A stretch of DNA of 64,000 nucleotides. Origin: Balanoglossus misakiensis (lineage: Eukaryota > Hemichordata). Position numbers and translations under genes: made by a program. Every line of letters begins with the position of its first letter. The first letter of the stretch is position 1. This document shows positions 25,401 through 36,500 of the stretch, in pieces. The notes below the pieces were generated by a model, which saw nothing but the letters and a program-made list of their open reading frames with translations, ran no database searches and was not told where the DNA came from. The stretch covers positions 10,540,001 through 10,604,000 of the forward strand of contig CM082585.2 of assembly GCA_040954595.2 (NCBI GenBank), written 5' to 3'.

Positions 25401-28400
25401 TTTTGGGGGAAGATTTTTACCTTCTGTTTCATTAATATCTAGGACTCTCCTGATGTGTGACAGCTGTAACAGGCCAAGGTGCTTGTAACCTTTCTGTGGT
25501 CCCTTCATTGAAGACGCAGGGCTCTTGTAGGAATTCACTATCTTGCTACGTCTCTTGCAAACCTAGGCCATCAAAGAACAGAAACTTTAATTCTAGAAAA
25601 ATGGATTGAGACTTTATGTACCATGTAATACTGTAACCACCATCACGACTACAACTGCTGGTGAAATACAAGTACAAGTACAGGAATTGGATTATTTTCA
25701 AGCAAGTGACAGTTAATCTTACCTCCAAGCTATCATTGAAGAGGAAGAGAGTCACATTTCCACCCTTGTCACCAAAGCTGTCTCCTTTGCCAGTTTCCTT
25801 GTCACCGATTTCCACTGTGTCACATTTCATGACGAAGCTGCGATGCGATGAGAGCAGATGGGCCGGTACACCTTCTATGTCATTGATGATGTCAAACATC
25901 GTAGTGTGGCCCTCAGTTTTCCGCTTGTCTTCATTGATATGCCTGCCAAAAAAGGTGTCTCTTGTAAGAATATCCAGACTCTTAATTTTGCATTTTTTAT
26001 GCTAATTATAAACCCATCTCTCCCTTTTTTTTAAATTTTCAAAACTTGATGAACTGAGCAAAAGTGAACATATCTGCTGATGTATAAACAACTAAAAATT
26101 TGTATTCAAAGTAAATCAGCTTGTAAGTTGTATTCAGTATCGGACATACGTTGTGATTAACTTCACTTACTGTGTGACTTCTTTAACATCTACCAAAGCC
26201 AGTTCTAGTTGCTCGCTATCTGGATTACTTTTCTCTGTTCGTTTGAGTAAATCTGGACGTGACATTGAAAGAGAATAGAAATGGGTGATGATAAAGATAC
26301 AGTGAAGACTATAGCGCATCCACACACACCACCAAAAATAAATACCAGGATGCAAGTCCATGTACTGATTATAATAACGGCCAATTGAAACCTGTAATGT
26401 CTTCTAAAGTATGCAATAAACTGAGCTCACCTTGTAATAGTAATATCATACTTGGTAACCTTTGGACTGGTCTGATCAGCAGCTCTGCTAATGTCTGTCT
26501 GCCACATTCTGGTTTGGACTGACAAATCTGTACAAATAGGAATTCACATTGTTAGTATGACCTTTCAGTGAAACCTTACCTGGACTCTTGGTAATTATGC
26601 AAACAAAGTCTATGTATCAACACATGGTTTGCACGAAGGTAAAATATCCACTGTGATTACTAGCAGCGCAGAATAGACCCATCATGATCTTACCTTCAGG
26701 AAGGCGTGGAACCTCGGTTTCTGTCTGTCACATCTCTGCAAGGTCTCCTTCGTCATTTCAAAATAATTCACAAACGGTGGATATGCTTTCATCATGTCAC
26801 TGGACTGCAAATCAAACACAGAATACAATATGAAATTCACGGCAGCCAACATATACAAACACGTATTCTGAATACTAAAAAATGAAGTTTTATGTGATCA
26901 TTTATATTAAATGTATGTATTTTAGGTTTATTGAGCACTGGAAAGATACTGCTAATATATTCTAAAAAAATCTTGATAGCAATTTTTGGCCCTTTCGGAG
27001 TTTCCATAGGAGCATGGTATTTGAATGATAACGATTTAAAAATCAATGACAAATACTCACATGTTTACGGATAATTTGCCCAACACTTTGATCCTCAGAA
27101 TAGGTTGCCACAAGCTCTGCCAAGTCATCCCGGAGTTTGACGTGCAACTCGTAGATGTCCGGTATTTTACCAAAGATAGTCTTGATGTCTTCGGCAGCCA
27201 AGATGGGGCCACCAGCTGGGTTGACTTCCAGTGGATCTTTGAAAACCTGTCTCATAAAAATAAATAAAACGTCATCAGAAAAACACAGTTGTTATCATAG
27301 ATTTGTTATTGAGTATATTTCAATGTTCTTTATTAGGGCTAATACATGTACACTGTAAATGATATTGTATCTCCCTTGGAGACATCCCATTGTCCAAAAG
27401 ATGGATTATGTTACCATAGCTACACACAATGTCTCTAGGTGTACCCTGGGAAAGTTCATGTACAGGTTTCCCAATGCAGTTCAGGGGCATCTGCATTTGC
27501 CCACAAATACCTTCATGACAATGATGATTTAACATGACAACTGTTTGTCATGGTTTTGAAAATTAGATGTGCATGGATGAAAATGCTAGTGTGTACACTG
27601 GTCACTCAATGAAGCTAGAACTTTAATATCATGCATTCAAAAATTATCATTAAAATTAGATATTTTAAAGGTAATATATTGAAGGATTGAAATTACCAGG
27701 CAGTGATTAAGGTGAATTTGTAAAATTGATGAGAATGCAAAAAATATATCTCCTTTGAGCATAAGGGTAAAACAATGGCTACATATGTCAACATCAACAA
27801 AACAAAACAGCACTACCTTTAAAATTGTGTGAAGAATTCCCACATAGTTTTTCTCAGTTTGAAGCAACTCCATGATAATCTGTTGTCTTTTGCTCAGTAT
27901 TACAGGCGGTGGCGCTGGTACTGGTGTTGAAATGGTGTTTTCTTCTGTTGGTTCAGTCTCAGCTGAAAAGCAATTTCCAACATGTCACAGAGTGATCGCA
28001 TAACACTGTTACCAAAAAGTACATTTACAGGTGTGTGTACAAAAAAAAGGTATATAATTCGCTCTATGGCAAGGGATGGCAAAACAAGGTTAAACTTACG
28101 AGCTTCCACTAGTACTGCTGATGAGTCTGGTGTTTGAGACGCATCTATGAAGGACATGGATGCAGACAGTAATCCGGCTTCGCTGGATCGTCTCTTGCGC
28201 GCTGGCATGAACGGGGATTCATTCTGCTCGCTCTCTCTGGACAAGGCAGCGATGCTCTCACGCAGTCTTCTGCGCTTGCGTGACCTCGATGGCGTGAGCG
28301 GCGTGGTTGACCGGCAAGCACTGGGAGAAGGGGTCTGGAATAATACAATAGAAATGTCATGCTTTTTAAGGGTTTCTGGGAAACGACGCTGTTCCTGGTG

Positions 28401-30744
28401 ATTGGGTTTCAGCGTCATTTTCATAACTTCTGTGAAACCCCCACATTAAAAATAGGAAGCCAGGACAATGAACACCTAATTAAAATCAAACATGATGCAC
28501 ATCATTCTTCTGTACTTTCACTCGCTGGGTTTGTGAAAGTACTGATGCAGAATTCACAGCATCGCTTATTCAAAATAATTTCTCTCAGCACAGAACATAC
28601 CTTTTCAAACTGATACAAGCTCTCATCTGCACAGGCTGCCATCTGTATACTTGCCCAAAACCACTACAGATAAAGAGAAAAAAAAATAAGTTTCATCTCA
28701 TCAGTACCATAAAGATGCTTCAGGCATATCACATGAACTCAAATATTGTTAAAATATATTTTGAGTGTGGGAAACACTTGGGAATTTGCATACTAACCTC
28801 TGCCTTGACAATATGAATTTTAAAATTGTTCTTAAATGGTAGCTCCTTGACTGTGCTGTCATCAACAACCAGATGCGTACAGCTGTGGTCACCAACCGGT
28901 GCAAAAGTTCCACCTGGGAAGAATGAATACACACAATAAAAAAAATCAACTGCCGTGTTGATACAGCATTTCAAGCACCGAGGTTTGAACAGATTCCAGG
29001 GACGGCCTCAGGCCCATGACCCTGTACATTACCTTGCATTTCAGTGATTTCTTCCATGTGTGTCTTTTCATCGTCTGAGAAACCCAGGAAGCTAAGGCAG
29101 CAGCAAAACAATGGCATCATCTTGAACTGCATCTGTGGAGAGATCCGTTCATATTTACCTGTTATTATGGACACATTCATTCCCAATACATTTTAATGTG
29201 ACAAATCTAGAATGGCCAATACTTACATTTACAAATAAGGCAGTTAAGTGTCATTATTATAGAGCACAAAATTACAAGACATCAGTTATTTACAATGCAA
29301 CCACAGAACCCGTGAATCTGCAGGAGGGTGGTATGTACTGTGTACAACTACTTACCATGTCCTCATCAATTGCAGATGAACCAATATCATTCCGTCTGCT
29401 CCAGGATTGATTAACCCACTGCTCTGTCATTACTGGTGTGCCCAAACACACAGCAGTCTGAGAAAAATATCACAGAAAAAAGAAATCAGACACTTCATTT
29501 TTGCCAGTGTCCACTCTAACTGAACAAATACGATTTTTGAAATCTTATGTGTCAAGTTGGAATGAAAGAATTCCACTCCTTGTTTTTACATAACATGAAC
29601 AATCCTTGAGTGTTGGTTGTCTATAAAATTTACAGAACAAAAATCAAAAATAATTTCACTAACCCTGTATTTATTGCCATTGGTTGAGTTAGCAACAAGA
29701 TGGGTGACCCTTGTGCTGAAATCCTTGCGTATACTCCCACCCATGTGATGAACCAAGTTGACCAGGTGAGTGATCTCTTCTTTGTTGCGGAAACCGGTGA
29801 AACATATGATAAGTTGCGACATCAGAGTGCAGTAAAGGGGCCTGTTGTTGCATGGTAATGGCTGGAATTACAATATAGTGTAATTAAGTATATTGTTGAT
29901 TTTTCAGTTTTGTATAATAATTACCAAGACACTTGTTTGTTTCTATGGGCAATATGATCAGTGGATCTGTTAGCAATGACCAGTGACTGTGTATACATTG
30001 TCACTCATCAAACCAGCTCTGCCAGATTCACTGATGTTGCAAGTAGAAACAAATATCAATACACACCTCCCGCTTGTCAGCACATTTCAACAATACCGGC
30101 GGACCCATTATTCTGAAATATTCCAGGCGCCGTATGAAGTCATAGTCGGGGCCTTCAAACTTATGGAATACAAAGACAGTGTCATAGTTGTCGACTGCAT
30201 CACTGGTGTACTCCCTTCCATTCTTTGAATGAACGACAGGAAAACCAAGCTCCTTCAGGGAAAAAAGTAAACAGAAAAGTTAATTAATGGCAAAGGGGTG
30301 TTTTATCCAAATGTAGGCATCTAATCAAATGGTGAATGGCTACTAAGGTGCCTTTGGGCTAAAAAAAAAAAAAAAAGAGTGTGGAAGCACAGCTTTGCAG
30401 TGGGAGTTGTGAATGTTGATGTGCTGTCTAAGGTCATTCAATGGTCAACCACATGGCTAAAGGAAGGAAACGTTGCTCTATGTACCTTTACTGCAGCTAA
30501 AAGGGTGTCATCATTGTATGTCTCTTCTCCAACAAGACATATCCTTGTTTCCAAAGCTGAGGGGTCTGTCCAGAAAAAGTATGTGGTAATACAGGGTTTT
30601 AGTTATCGATCATGTAAAAAAACATCACAACACATTCTTCCAACAACAGCAATTAACATTTTGAACTAGGCAGTAACACAACTGTAATGTATCATAAAAT
30701 AATTGGTTCTTACCTTTCATGTCTGTTACGTCTGAATCTGCCAT
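22394..30744 (-). CDS. ECT2: ECT2, Rho guanine-nucleotide exchange factor of cytokinesis
   Basis: ECT2 activates RhoA at the cell equator after binding centralspindlin through its BRCT repeats. Exons are 30714-30744, 30486-30565, 30067-30252, 29664-29861, 29356-29457, 29033-29132, 28798-28913, 28601-28663, 28100-28334, 27817-27962, 27061-27246, 26694-26804, 26431-26527, 26171-26252, 25723-25942, 25421-25562, 24967-25216, 24595-24799 and 22394-22492, all in phase. The product is about 882 residues (human 883). It has three N-terminal BRCT-type repeats (residues about 30-290), a basic linker with SRKRRRLRESIAALSRE, a DH domain (RQQIIMELLQTEKNYV, CGRQTLAELLIRPVQRLPS, HINEDKRKTE) and a PH domain (SSHRSFV, VTLFLFNDSLE, DCHNAFALLVKPP). 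A C-terminal RTFSFNKTPRR motif follows. If the donor at 24593 is not used, the protein ends at a stop at 24487-24489 instead (885 residues). Confidence 0.95.
23158..23219. mobile_element. Short hairpin repeat, family A copy 3 (MITE-like)
   Basis: AACCCTTTCAC at the left end and GGGGTGAAAGGG at the right end form near-perfect terminal inverted repeats around a core of about 40 bases (GGTTGAACC lies in the core). It is the shortest copy seen. Confidence 0.55.
23871..23957. mobile_element. Short hairpin repeat, family A copy 4 (MITE-like)
   Basis: The ends AACCCTTTCACG and AGGGGTGAAAGAG form inverted repeats. The core has a second inverted pair, TTGGTTCACCCA against TGGGTGGAACCAA, so the whole unit can fold into a long hairpin. 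Confidence 0.55.
24487..24594 (-). other. ECT2: Read-through C-terminus of ECT2 (alternative to the spliced tail)
   Basis: If the GTACTC donor is skipped, the frame stays open for another 35 codons (VLNNIDLNYSP near its start, DLRMDPYGD at its end) to a TGA at 24487-24489. The Tyr/Asp/Glu-rich tail does not resemble the vertebrate C-terminus. It may be a real isoform or simply intron. Confidence 0.45.
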
Positions 30745-31346
30745 CTTAAAATAAAATGTCGATTGGTCAGGTCACAATATGCAGCCTGAACATTCCACAA
30801 AACCGACGGAATCTGGTGTAGCCGAGCAAAAAAACACACCGTCGTTATGCCGCTGTCTGTATATTTACTGACTATTTTGCTTAATTTCCGCTGTGTCAGT
30901 AATTTAAATCGATATTCCGACGAATGCAAATGCGGCTATCAGACACAATAACAGATTTTGAATTTTGCGGTCCTCTACGTTTGAAGTCTTGAATGGTTTG
31001 TATCCGGCAACCTGATTGGCTGAATTTGTCATGTGGTCTATTTCTTTCTCCAAAGTGGACAAAATACGACAAATGAACGTTATACAGGGTTTATTAAGTA
31101 TATTATGACTAATTTTACAGCTTTCCCATCCCAGAATTGCACAAAATATGATAACTTTTATGGTGTGTGTCTCACGACAACCTCATATAATGTATGGTTT
31201 ATCCGCCAATCACGTAACGTTTAACACTGGAACCCCGGAAGTGATCGAATATCACTGACAATATATCTGCGCATGAGCTGTATCGCCAACAGCAGGAAAA
31301 ACAAAAGGAGCAGAGGGGAGACAACTGTATCGTCGTACAGAAAACC
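30745..31346. promoter_or_regulatory. Divergent ECT2/ZNHIT1 promoter region
   Basis: Only 602 bases separate the start codons of two divergently transcribed genes, so both 5' UTRs and promoters must share this stretch. The ECT2 start sits in AAGATGGCAG, a YY1-like context. No TATA box in a convincing position was seen for either gene. Confidence 0.65.
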
Positions 31347-32570
31347 ATGGGTGATAGAAGAGAATCGGGTACGATTATTGCTAAACATTTTCTGTAGCGG
31401 TATAATTGTGTTAGTCTGTGTTCGTTAGACCAGTATGTGGGAGAGTTTCACGTCTCGATTCGATGCTGTCTCCCTCTATCGATTGTAGTAGTGACAACAT
31501 TGATATGCATTTCAATGTAAATTCCTATTCCAAAGGGAGACTGAAAGATGTAAACCAAAGGAGGGTTTTGGATGCAGCAACAAGACACCGAAGACAGAAA
31601 CGGCAGTTGGAGTCACTGGAAAAAGACAACTTCCAGGAAGATCCGCACGCCAACCTTCCATTTGCAAACAAAAAGCTGCCACAATTTGATGCCAATGATG
31701 GCAACGGTAAGTTCATCATAATTCCATCCTTTCCTTACCTCATCTTGTCTCTCAAACTCTAGTATCATTTGAGGAACAGGCACTTCTAAAAATATTGATA
31801 TTTATTTGCAGTAAAAAAGAAAAAGAAGACCAGAGGTGATCATTTCAAACAGCGTTTCCGTAAGAACTTCAATGCCTTGCTGGAAGAGGAACAGTTGACA
31901 ATGCCAGAACCACCAAACTATGTCACAGCAAACGTGCCTCCATCAAAGTTTCCAGAGAGGAAATTCTGTGCTATCTGTGGATATCCTTTCAAATATAGAC
32001 ATTTCCATATTCTGTTTAGGTATGATTAAAGTTTATTATTACCCAGAACAAGATGGCTTCTCTGTCTGTATATTCATGACACATGAAAAGCCTATGGAAA
32101 ACACATTAGAAACCATCTTTTATCTGGGGAATAAACTGTTGTCACATAGTGCAACCATATTGGTATTCACGCAATGGCCATGTAAGTGTATTCCACTTTT
32201 GAAGACATTATTACAGACACACCAAGGTACCACCACTGTAGAGGAGACATTGGTGCAAGTTTCATGTCTGATTTACCTCCTTAACAATACATACATTTCC
32301 GTCCAACTACACCTGTGTATCTTGTGGAGCGAAGTACTGTTGTGTGAAATGTCTAGCAACTCACCAAGACACAAGGTAAAGTGTACCACCATGAAAAATT
32401 CCTTGCTTGCATGCAGGTTTCTCAGACATTAAGATACACTCACATTCACAAATGTAGTTTTGTATGCTTTCTGTTTTTGAAATCAGACATGATCCTGTAC
32501 AAATACTGAATTGTATTCATCAGACTTTTATCAAACTTTTTATTTCAGGTGCTTGAAGTGGACAGTTTGA
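31347..32570 (+). CDS. ZNHIT1: ZNHIT1, HIT-type zinc finger protein (SRCAP complex subunit)
   Basis: ZNHIT1 (p18Hamlet; Vps71 in yeast) is a subunit of the SRCAP/SWR1 remodeller that deposits histone H2A.Z. Exons are 31347-31368, 31536-31706, 31812-31980, 32295-32375 and 32549-32570. The product is 154 residues, exactly the human length. It has the QRRVLDAATRHRR N-terminal motif, KKTRGDHFKQRFRKNF, and a C-terminal HIT zinc finger with paired cysteines and His (CAICGFPSNYTCVSCGAKYC, then CLATHQDTRCLKWTV). The finger is only intact if the third intron is removed as an AT-AC (U12) intron (31981-32294). A GT-AG solution was not found. Confidence 0.97.
31981..32294 (+). other. U12-type AT-AC intron in ZNHIT1
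   Basis: The intron begins ATATCCTTTC, the minor-spliceosome 5' splice site consensus. It ends in AC (CATAC) and has CTCCTTAAC at 32277-32285, a near-perfect U12 branch-point motif ending about 9-10 bases before the 3' end. Removing it joins TGTGG to ATTTCCG, restoring CGFPSNYTCVSCG as in vertebrate ZNHIT1. In the same frame a TGA lies just upstream and no AG occurs between it and the exon, so a normal acceptor is ruled out. Confidence 0.93.
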
Positions 32571-33530
32571 AAGCACCAGCCAGGTCAGCACGCCCTTGAG
32601 ATGGCCGCATGCGGAGCTTATGTGACAGTGATAAGACACTAGTACTATGAGCTGGGTGGTCTTGACATGACCTTAACAAAAGCCAGATCTGTGTGACCGT
32701 GTTACGTTGGCTGGGATCTGATGTGTGTAAATGTAACGGACCCGCAAGGTTGATCTATGTAACCATAGGACCATGAACTCTGCAAGCCAGCTATGTTTTG
32801 TCTCAGATCAAACACACACACTAGCTACATTAAAAGGCAGGACTATCTAAAAGGGGCTTGAGTACAATATCACACTTCAAGTGAAGATGTCTTGAATGTC
32901 ATGTTATCTGTGATAGAGAGCAGTCTTGTGAACTATGCTACATGCATTCTTGGTGTAACACATGTAATCTACACCTAGGAAATAATGAATTATTTTAAAG
33001 ATGAAAACTTACAGAAACATGGAACTTTTCTTTGATTTGAAGCAAATCAATGTTGCTTTGTATTCACTGATGTGTATTTTTATCAAGAATAAATATTTTG
33101 TTCACATAATCTTGTACTTATCTTCTGGTGCATCAGAAATACGTCATTCAAAATAGTTTGTTGGAGTTCAGGTTGACAAATTTTCTACTACGATCTGCAG
33201 ACATAAAAAACGTCGCTTGGTGGCGCTATTGGTAACCCTTACATATACTTACTGGTTCAGGGGGTGTCAACATTTGAGAATGGAAGGCGTACTTTGATTG
33301 CATTGCTACAATGAGCCGTATTTTACACCCCGTATAATAAGATTAAATATTCCTATTGTGCATGTACATTTCCCCCAATATTCGTGACGTAATCAAAACA
33401 TTTGATTCTGCAACTTCATTTCATTGTTTTCACTAAACGTGAGTCAGTCACTTCAAGCTAGGTTTGTGTGTGTTGGCTACATAACGTGGGGATGGTGACA
33501 CAGTGAAAGTGCGACCAGGCCTCTGACAAG
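32571..33530 (+). other. ZNHIT1 3' UTR and spacer to the channel gene
   Basis: A 3' UTR is inferred up to AATAAA at 33088-33093. The remainder is unremarkable spacer that must hold the promoter of the channel gene starting at 33531. Confidence 0.55.
33088..33093 (+). terminator. Candidate ZNHIT1 polyadenylation signal
   Basis: AATAAA about 520 bases after the ZNHIT1 stop, followed by ATTTTGTTCACATAATCTTG, a T/TG-rich stretch suitable as a downstream element. Confidence 0.6.
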
Positions 33531-36500
33531 ATGAATCCAGAGACTCGTAACGGGGTGCCGAATCCGGTCTTTGAAGGGGAACTGTCAGATCTTCATGACA
33601 ACTGGATTTCGCAGGCACAACGATCGGGCCCTCAACCGAACGAAGAACAGATTCCAAAGAAACAGTTGCTCGGAGTTTTCTTGCATTTCTCTCAAGAAAC
33701 CGCACTCAGTGGAATTAAGTATGTGGGCAACGGGTCAGCTTCGCCCACAAGAAGGTAAAACCTGCCCCTTTAATATATCCAGCAAAAGAAAATACGTCCA
33801 CGGTTACAAAATATGATTTAAATTTGGTTATTGAAGGCCTACTATGAGTTCTGTTGGTATGCGGAGATATAATCGCTAATGCAGTAACAACATGATAGTA
33901 CATCAGTGCTCACGTCATGCCGAAGTTGCTGAGTCTGGGGGCATCAAATAACAGACTCATAAAGACAGGAATTACATGCATTACACAACAAAGCTTTTCA
34001 AGCCTGTGACCTACACGACAATAGAGCGGGTGTCCACGTGATTTGAAAAGGACAGTAAAAATTCGGAAATAAACAGAGTTTACGACATGAAGATTGAGGG
34101 GTGAAACCTTTCTTTGATTTTTCATACAGGGGTAGAATATTGTCTATTTGCAGTTTGGCTGTTGTTTATTCAAATCCAAACGTATAATTGCATCTTGTTA
34201 TCGATTATGTGAAAGCAATTAGGCTTAACCCTTCAAAACAAATATTTAAAGTCTTTTTTTTTCTTTATGCAAGTTGGTATCGATTTGCCGGTTTGCACGA
34301 TAATGTTTAATATCATGATTCCTGCATATATTTCTTTTGCAATGTCTTGGAATTCTCTGTATTGGAATATATTGTAGAATTTCATGGGGCAGTAAAAATA
34401 GAAGAATTAACACGCCGACTTTTTCCTCTGTTTTATCAAAATCAGGGGAAGACTATTTTTTATCTCTAGCCTGATAGAAGTCGTGTCGTTGTTGCCATGG
34501 CAATTTTTATGATATAGACCCAAGTCTAATCGCAGCTTGTGGCCGAATAGTCATCGCACGACTTTCACTACTCGCTTTTGAGCTCCCAAAAATCACGAAA
34601 TATGTTTATTTTTTGCATTCTCAGGTTTCTGTGGTTGGTCATTGTATTGGCTTCACTCGTGGGTCTTCTGTATCAAACTTCTATAATGGTGACGTCATTC
34701 ATGGGTCGGCCTGTGAACGTTAATATAGAATACGACGAGCCGAAAGAGAAGTCGAATTTCCCTGCCGTCACAATTTGCAACAATAACATGTTCGAGTAAG
34801 GAAATTTTCTCGTCTGTGCGAGGGATGGTAGTATAAAACCTAGCTTCGAGTTGCTAAGTTTTTGCTTTTGGTAAAAAAAAAAACTCAGGGTAGATTCTGG
34901 ACTGGGAGACACCCTAGGGAGTTGGACAGAAGCGCCTTTTTTTGGTGCTATTTTTACTTGGAAAGTGATGACATGTCCAATATTGCAGTTTGAGAGACAC
35001 CGTTCCAACACTCTTCGGGGGGGGGGGGGGGGACAGGGTACTTGACGCGTTTATATTTCATTCAACGATATTCATACCCTTTCAGCTTTCAACCTAACAC
35101 AAACGAACACAATTTTCACATCTGACACGTATCCTTGCTTATCCGACTTCCCACAGTGGTGCGAAGGTCCAGAAATATCTTGGAAATACACTCATGTTCT
35201 TTCAACTTTACCCGTACCTACATTCAATCTTCTCGCAAGATGGAGAATCTATGTTTGATGACGTCATGAATACTACTGTCGTCGCAGAAGATTCATTCGG
35301 AGAGGGATTCGCGCTGGCCGATTTTGTCGAGGCCTCTGCGCATGACATCGAAAGCACAGTGCACAGGTAAGTGGGCGTATCTTTCCTCCAGCTGAACAAA
35401 CCGACACTAATGCCAAAAGTGAGCAACTTTGTCCATTCAAGAACTAAATGTTCAAAATGTTTTGTTGATTTCTCCTCTTGCAGTTGTTCTTTAGGAGGGA
35501 TACCATGTGGACCTGCTAATTTCACAAAAATAACAACAAACTACGGCGTGTGTTTTACGTTTAACTCTGCAAGTCAAGGATTCATCAACAAGATAAAAAA
35601 CGAAGGTATGGCATAGATTTTAGATATGTCGTCTCAGTGCATTTGCGGCTAAAAAAACAATATAACGACCCCTCCCTTTAACTCTGTGCCTGGTGTCGTT
35701 AACACTGCAGGTCAGCGATACGGACTGCACTTGTTACTAGACGCCAGAGAATATTACTACACAGTCCCACGCACCCAGGTCGGATTCCGTCTCATGGTGC
35801 ATGAAGTAGATGAGATTCCGGATGTGGCTAACCAAGGGATATCGCTGTCGCCAGGGACTTACACGAATATCGGGTTGACAACAACTCGGGTATCTCCCAC
35901 TTACACACCCTAAGAGTAAATTTAATATTTTTGTGTTTTAAAAAAACTACATGTATGATCATGAACAGCACCGTGTAATCACATCTCCCTTAAATCCCGA
36001 GTTACATTAAAGTACGTCTGAAGTTCCACATAAATGACACGTGATGTGTATACTTCCTTCCAGATTGAAAACCTAGGACCCCCTCACAAAGAATGTGTAA
36101 AAGGCATTGGACACAATTTGAAATATTTCAAGGGGTCATACTCGTTATATAAATGCTGGGTGGAGTGTGAGACAGATTACATAGTTAGTCATTGTGACTG
36201 CAGATATTTCTATATGCCAGGTAAGCTTATAGATGGGTTTGTTTTGTCAGCCTGTTGCTGATGATAGCAGGGAGGTTGGTTACCATGGGAAGTTCAGCAG
36301 ACAGTGCGCTCGCAAGTGGCAATTGTTCTAATTACACAGATCACGTTTATCAGCATATGCGCTTTATTCACAGGTGACGTCAGATTTTGTTCTCCGGCTC
36401 GTTTGCAGACGTGTTATTTCGACAAAATGGGCAAGTAGTCAGAGTGTGCTGATATTTTCTCATTCAAGCATACCTAAGCAGCTGACTTTGTTTCAGTACC

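Noticed and set aside
31418-31535. Extension of the ZNHIT1 second exon upstream to an ATG at 31418
   Set aside because: The ATG at 31347 in a short first exon, joined in phase to an AAAG acceptor at 31535, gives exactly the human length of 154 residues. The upstream extension has no family match.
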